From: an uncultured Desulfobacteraceae bacterium
GTDB lineage: Bacteria > Desulfobacterota > Desulfobacteria > Desulfobacterales > UBA5852
Length of the DNA stretch: 64,000 nucleotides
NCBI GenBank assembly: GCA_913060875.1
Contig: CAJXSL010000004.1
Location: 62,001-126,000, forward strand
Direction: 5' to 3'
Shown: positions 61,046 to 64,000 of the stretch, piece by piece
Layout of the letters: the number at the start of each line of letters is the position of its first letter
How positions within the stretch are numbered: position 1 is the stretch's first letter
The notes under the pieces: generated by a model
The model's database searches: none
What the model was told of the DNA's origin: nothing
What the model saw: the letters and a program-made list of their open reading frames with translations, nothing else
Program-made: the position numbers and the translations under genes

Positions 61046-63010
61046 TCAAACGCCCGGTTTGGTCTTGATGCCCCATCGGTTCAAAACGGCTTCCCCGGGT
61101 TTGCCCGTGTCCGGATCCCAGCCGAAATGGCGCCAGTAGGCCCGCATCAGATCTTCGATGGCCACGCTGCGCCCGGCATTCGCACCGGCCGTCTGGGGCG
61201 GGCGGCCAAACGTGCGCGGGTTGGCCTGGAAAGATTTCGGTTCGACACCATGCTTGATGTTAAAGGCCTGCTTGAAATTCTGGATGCGCTCGCCCATCGC
61301 CATATAATCGGCCGGCGACCGGTTCCAGCCGGTGGCGGCATCGAGCCACTCGAACAGGGGCAGCCGCTCGACCCCCAAAAGGGCGCCGAAAAGACAGGTG
61401 CCGGTCCCGTTCAGGACATTCATGAACCGGCTGCAAGCCGCCGCGGCGGCAATCTTCTCATCATCGACATCGTACTTGCTGCCCTTGGTGTACAGCAACC
61501 CGACATCCGGCAAATCCGGCATTTTCTCCCAGAGGCGAAACATCTCGTAATACAGCTGGGAACCGATCGTGTGCCGTCCCGGGGTGGGTTCGACACTGTA
61601 GTGCAGGGCGAATCCGGGATCATAGCGGCCGTCATGCATGCCCAGCTCCTGTCCGCCGGCGTGCATGGCCAGCCGATCGGCATCGCCCCCGATCTTCCGG
61701 GCGGCCGTCCGGGAGCCATCCGCCAGAAGGTCGCCGATTCCCTCGCGCCGGATCATTTTGTCCACCAGGGCCAAAATCGCCGCGCTGTTGCCCCAGGTGA
61801 GTTCCAGGCCATCGGTTTCCGCACGCGTCAGGATCCCCTTTTCGTAACACTCCATGGCGAAGGCAACCGTACCCCCGGCGGAAATGGTATCCATGCCGGC
61901 CCGGTTCAGCATGTCATTCAATTGATAAATGCTGTCGGCATCATCGTTCATCAAAAGCCCACCCAGGGCCATGACCGATTCATACTCGGGCTTATGGGCC
62001 CCGGGCCAGGGGCTCTTTTTGGCCATCAGACCGCCGCACCCCAGGGGGCAGCTGTAGCAATGGTATTTGACCACCATGGGGTCTGTAAATACTTCGGGAC
62101 TCAGGTTGACGGAACGGTCCCGGTCAAAATCCTCATTGCTGCCGCGCCAGTTCTTGATCGGCGTGTCGCCCACCTCCACCATGATCTGGTTCAAACTGGC
62201 GGTGCCGTATTTATCCAGCATGAGCTTGTAGAGCATGCCGTCAAAAGCCATCTGCACCGGCAGCATGCGCATGAGGGAACCGGCATACGCCATCATCATG
62301 CCGTTCATGAATGGGGGAGCAAACTGCACGGTTTCGTTGCATTGCCGGCTCAGGGTTTTGACGGCCTCCCGATCGTGGACCGGGATGCGCTGCCCCCCTC
62401 CCAAAACGACCGCTTTTAAACGTTTGGCCCCCATGACCGCGCCCAGTCCCGCCCGGGCGGCCATGCGGCCTCCATCGTTGGCAACCCCCGCTATCAGGGA
62501 ACGGTTTTCACCGGCCGGACCGATGCAGGCCACGCGCATGTGGCGGCCATCTTTCTGCTGCAGGCGCTTTTCCGTCTCGAGGGTATCGCAGCCCCATAAA
62601 TCACCCGCATCCCGCAATTCGACCTGCCCTTTGTCGGCCCAGAAATACACCGGACGCGGGCTGACACCCGTAAAAAAAATACCGTCGACGCCGCATCGTT
62701 TGATGGCCGGCGAAAAATTGCCGCCGCAGTTTGCATCGCCCCAGCCACCGGTCAGGGGGGATTTCCCGGTGACCATCCAACGCCCGGTAAACAAACTGCC
62801 GGTACCGGTCAGCAGGCCGGATACGAAGCCAAGGATGTTATCGGGACCGAGGGGATCGGCCCCGGCAGGTATGCGGTCGTATAAAAGATGGGCAGCCAGC
62901 CCCACGCCGGACAGAACCTGTTCATATAAGCGATCGGGAATCGGTTCGATGGCGATCGTACCCCGGCCGAGATCGACCCACATGATTTTGCCCATGGTGG
63001 CGTGGCCCAT
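61046..63010 (-). CDS. aldehyde:ferredoxin oxidoreductase family protein (tungsten)
   Basis: This 654-residue protein belongs to the AOR family, tungsten or molybdenum bis-pterin enzymes that oxidise aldehydes to acids with low-potential electrons. It has the N-terminal pterin region GFVSGLLTGTGSLFTGRWMV, GNFSPAIKRCGVDGIFFTG, MRVACIGPAGENRSLIAGVA, the 4Fe-4S cysteines in YHCYSCPLGCGG with a fourth Cys in GTGTCLFGALLG, and NRAGMDTISAGGTVAFAMEC. The ATG at 63010 has GGAGAGG ahead; the open frame upstream is not family-like. It leads an operon with the polyferredoxin gene. The actual aldehyde is unknown. Confidence 0.93.
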   Translation of the reverse strand: MGHATMGKIMWVDLGRGTIAIEPIPDRLYEQVLSGVGLAAHLLYDRIPAGADPLGPDNILGFVSGLLTGTGSLFTGRWMVTGKSPLTGGWGDANCGGNFSPAIKRCGVDGIFFTGVSPRPVYFWADKGQVELRDAGDLWGCDTLETEKRLQQKDGRHMRVACIGPAGENRSLIAGVANDGGRMAARAGLGAVMGAKRLKAVVLGGGQRIPVHDREAVKTLSRQCNETVQFAPPFMNGMMMAYAGSLMRMLPVQMAFDGMLYKLMLDKYGTASLNQIMVEVGDTPIKNWRGSNEDFDRDRSVNLSPEVFTDPMVVKYHCYSCPLGCGGLMAKKSPWPGAHKPEYESVMALGGLLMNDDADSIYQLNDMLNRAGMDTISAGGTVAFAMECYEKGILTRAETDGLELTWGNSAAILALVDKMIRREGIGDLLADGSRTAARKIGGDADRLAMHAGGQELGMHDGRYDPGFALHYSVEPTPGRHTIGSQLYYEMFRLWEKMPDLPDVGLLYTKGSKYDVDDEKIAAAAACSRFMNVLNGTGTCLFGALLGVERLPLFEWLDAATGWNRSPADYMAMGERIQNFKQAFNIKHGVEPKSFQANPRTFGRPPQTAGANAGRSVAIEDLMRAYWRHFGWDPDTGKPGEAVLNRWGIKTKPGV

Positions 63011-63260
63011 GCCGCCTCTCCATCGTGCCTGCAGGGAATATTGGATAGAGGATAGAAAACAATAGCCGACCAGGACGGCCACAACAGGATGTCAGCGGAA
63101 CAACCCGGTTGATCAACGATGAACAGATGTGAGGTCGCTGGGTCGCCTGGTCGGCTATCGAAATTATGAGCATTAACCCGAATTCAACCGTAGCGGTTTG
63201 GTACCGATTTGTCAATCCAATTTCGTTCAAGCCGCTGCCGATATCGTGGTGGTGGGATAA

Positions 63261-63293
63261 AGAAAAAGAACCGGCATCCATTGCACCGGCTCT
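63261..63293 (-). terminator. intrinsic terminator after the 65-residue gene
   Basis: On the minus strand AGAGCCGG pairs with CCGGTTCT (one G-U) around an 11-nt loop, followed by TTTTTCTTT. It lies about 35 bp past the stop of the small gene at 63328-63525. Confidence 0.85.
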
Positions 63294-63327
63294 TTAGGGG
63301 GCCCTTCACGGGGGCGGTGTGTACTTA

Positions 63328-63525
63328 TTACAAAACGTTGGTCGGTCCCTTGGCCTCGCATCGGTTTCCCGGACAAAATACCGCCAACCAGGCGCTCTCT
63401 TGTTCGACCCGACGGGCCCTTTTCAATGGAACCGCCAACGATTCTGCCTCAGTCAGACAAGCGCCGCCGGGGCAGAACACCTTAAGCCAGGGATCACGCA
63501 GCTTATCATATTTCTCCGTCGTCAT
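63328..63525 (-). CDS. small protein with paired FCPG cysteine motifs
   Basis: This 65-residue protein has an excellent ribosome site (GAAAGGAGG) before its ATG at 63525 and its own terminator, so it is very likely real. The sequence contains two similar half-repeats: WLKVFCPGGACLTEAESLAV and WLAVFCPGNRCEAKGP. Each has CPGxxC, which could coordinate a metal or form a disulfide. I recognise no family. It lies leftward about 250 bp before the aldehyde:ferredoxin oxidoreductase start, behind its own terminator. Confidence 0.8.
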   Translation of the reverse strand: MTTEKYDKLRDPWLKVFCPGGACLTEAESLAVPLKRARRVEQESAWLAVFCPGNRCEAKGPTNVL

Positions 63526-63709
63526 GATGTGCCTCCTTTCACATCATAATTCCAGGCTCGATGCCCGGTTATAAGTAGAGGGTAGCCATTCTTAGGGAAG
63601 ATGCAAGACGGTGGCGCTGTAGCGCAACGACATCCCGATGCACCGTGCCCGGGTGGTGAAAACCACCGGCATGACAATGGAGGAGAATCGATTTCAGAGA
63701 AATGCACAC

Positions 63710-64000
63710 CTAGAAGACAAGCAGCGGCATCGCTTCCGGCTTTTTATCGCGTTCGATGGGCAAAAACTGCAGGGACTTTTGCTGATGGGTTTCCGCTTCC
63801 TTCTCGTTTACCTTGCTGGCAATGGGCATGTAGTAAAACGCCAACTTCATACGACGATCTTTCTGGTAGAATTTCAACTTCATGCGTATCGTCTTATATT
63901 GCCATTTGTATATCGTCTGGTCGCCGGCCACCGACCACGTTATTTTGGGGAAGCCATAACGGCTTTCCATGTAAGTTTTAATGGCGTCAAACGTTTCCAT
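63710..64000 (-). CDS. hypothetical protein, possibly continuing beyond the window
   Basis: The frame of 96 residues ends at 63710 and runs to an ATG at the very edge (63998-64000), so the true start may lie outside. The sequence (YGFPKITWSVAGDQTIYKWQ, YKTIRMKLKFYQKDRRMKLA, FYYMPIASKVNEKEAETHQQ) looks like a small beta-rich domain with a charged tail. I recognise no family. Confidence 0.55.
   Translation of the reverse strand: METFDAIKTYMESRYGFPKITWSVAGDQTIYKWQYKTIRMKLKFYQKDRRMKLAFYYMPIASKVNEKEAETHQQKSLQFLPIERDKKPEAMPLLVF

Overview
The window looks like a chromosomal piece of a sulfate-reducing or related Desulfobacterota (deltaproteobacterial) genome, probably in or near the Desulfosarcina/Desulfobacteraceae group. 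This is inferred from gene content, not from a marker gene. The signs are GC-rich DNA, PEP-CTERM proteins, an aldehyde:ferredoxin oxidoreductase with its own polyferredoxin, an MttB-family corrinoid methyltransferase, a GEMM riboswitch, many dispersed palindromes, and a likely selenocysteine codon. I see no rRNA, tRNA, CRISPR array or transposase gene.

Layout. 0-6 kb: a leftward cell-envelope operon (small protein, DUF3313 lipoprotein, beta-barrel protein, DUF1254 protein) behind a MalT-like LuxR regulator. 6-10.6 kb: a leftward nitrogen block of gdhA, an FMN glutamate-synthase-like protein and a GAF-ANTAR regulator, with a probable attenuator between the last two. 10.8-15.4 kb: a ThDP enzyme and a homoserine-dehydrogenase-like enzyme with overlapping ends, a PEP-CTERM protein and a DUF1445 (YcsI) protein. 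15.8-20.3 kb: a lower-GC stretch with an AAA ATPase carrying a HEPN-like C-terminal motif, a double flavodoxin-fold protein with its TetR regulator, and a decayed four-helix-bundle gene. A similar sequence occurs at both edges of this stretch. 20.7-26.9 kb: a LysR regulator interrupted by an in-frame TGA, a lipoprotein, an oxidoreductase, an MttB homologue and a hybrid histidine kinase. 27-34.6 kb: a complete Liv-type ABC transporter facing pxpCBA (5-oxoprolinase). 34.7-39 kb: a lipase-like lipoprotein, a MazG-like protein and an OYE/dienoyl-CoA-reductase-like flavoenzyme. 39.3-43.6 kb: an Mla-type lipid transport operon with an RsbW-like kinase inside it and a STAS protein convergent with it. 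44-51.7 kb: a fused acyltransferase, a zinc-ribbon protein, a secreted hydrolase, an OmpR-type two-component pair, a PlsC-family acyltransferase and a ROK sugar kinase. 52-55.4 kb: galT, glpD and a thioesterase. 55.8-64 kb: a riboswitch-controlled PEP-CTERM gene, small genes, an internally deleted DUF374 gene, an HNH protein, HU, and the aldehyde:ferredoxin oxidoreductase operon.

The strongest unusual signal is the LysR gene at 20690-21592. The reading frame stays open for about 100 family-typical residues after a TGA. The TGA falls where relatives commonly have cysteine, and a hairpin with a GGUC loop begins 15 nt after it. This fits selenocysteine insertion in a transcription factor. The second theme is a set of short palindromic elements with TA ends. 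Several of them supply the TAG stop codon of the gene they abut. Other points of note are a likely ANTAR antitermination site, a degenerate GGDEF-like domain fused to MlaF, and a glutamate/5-oxoproline gene theme.
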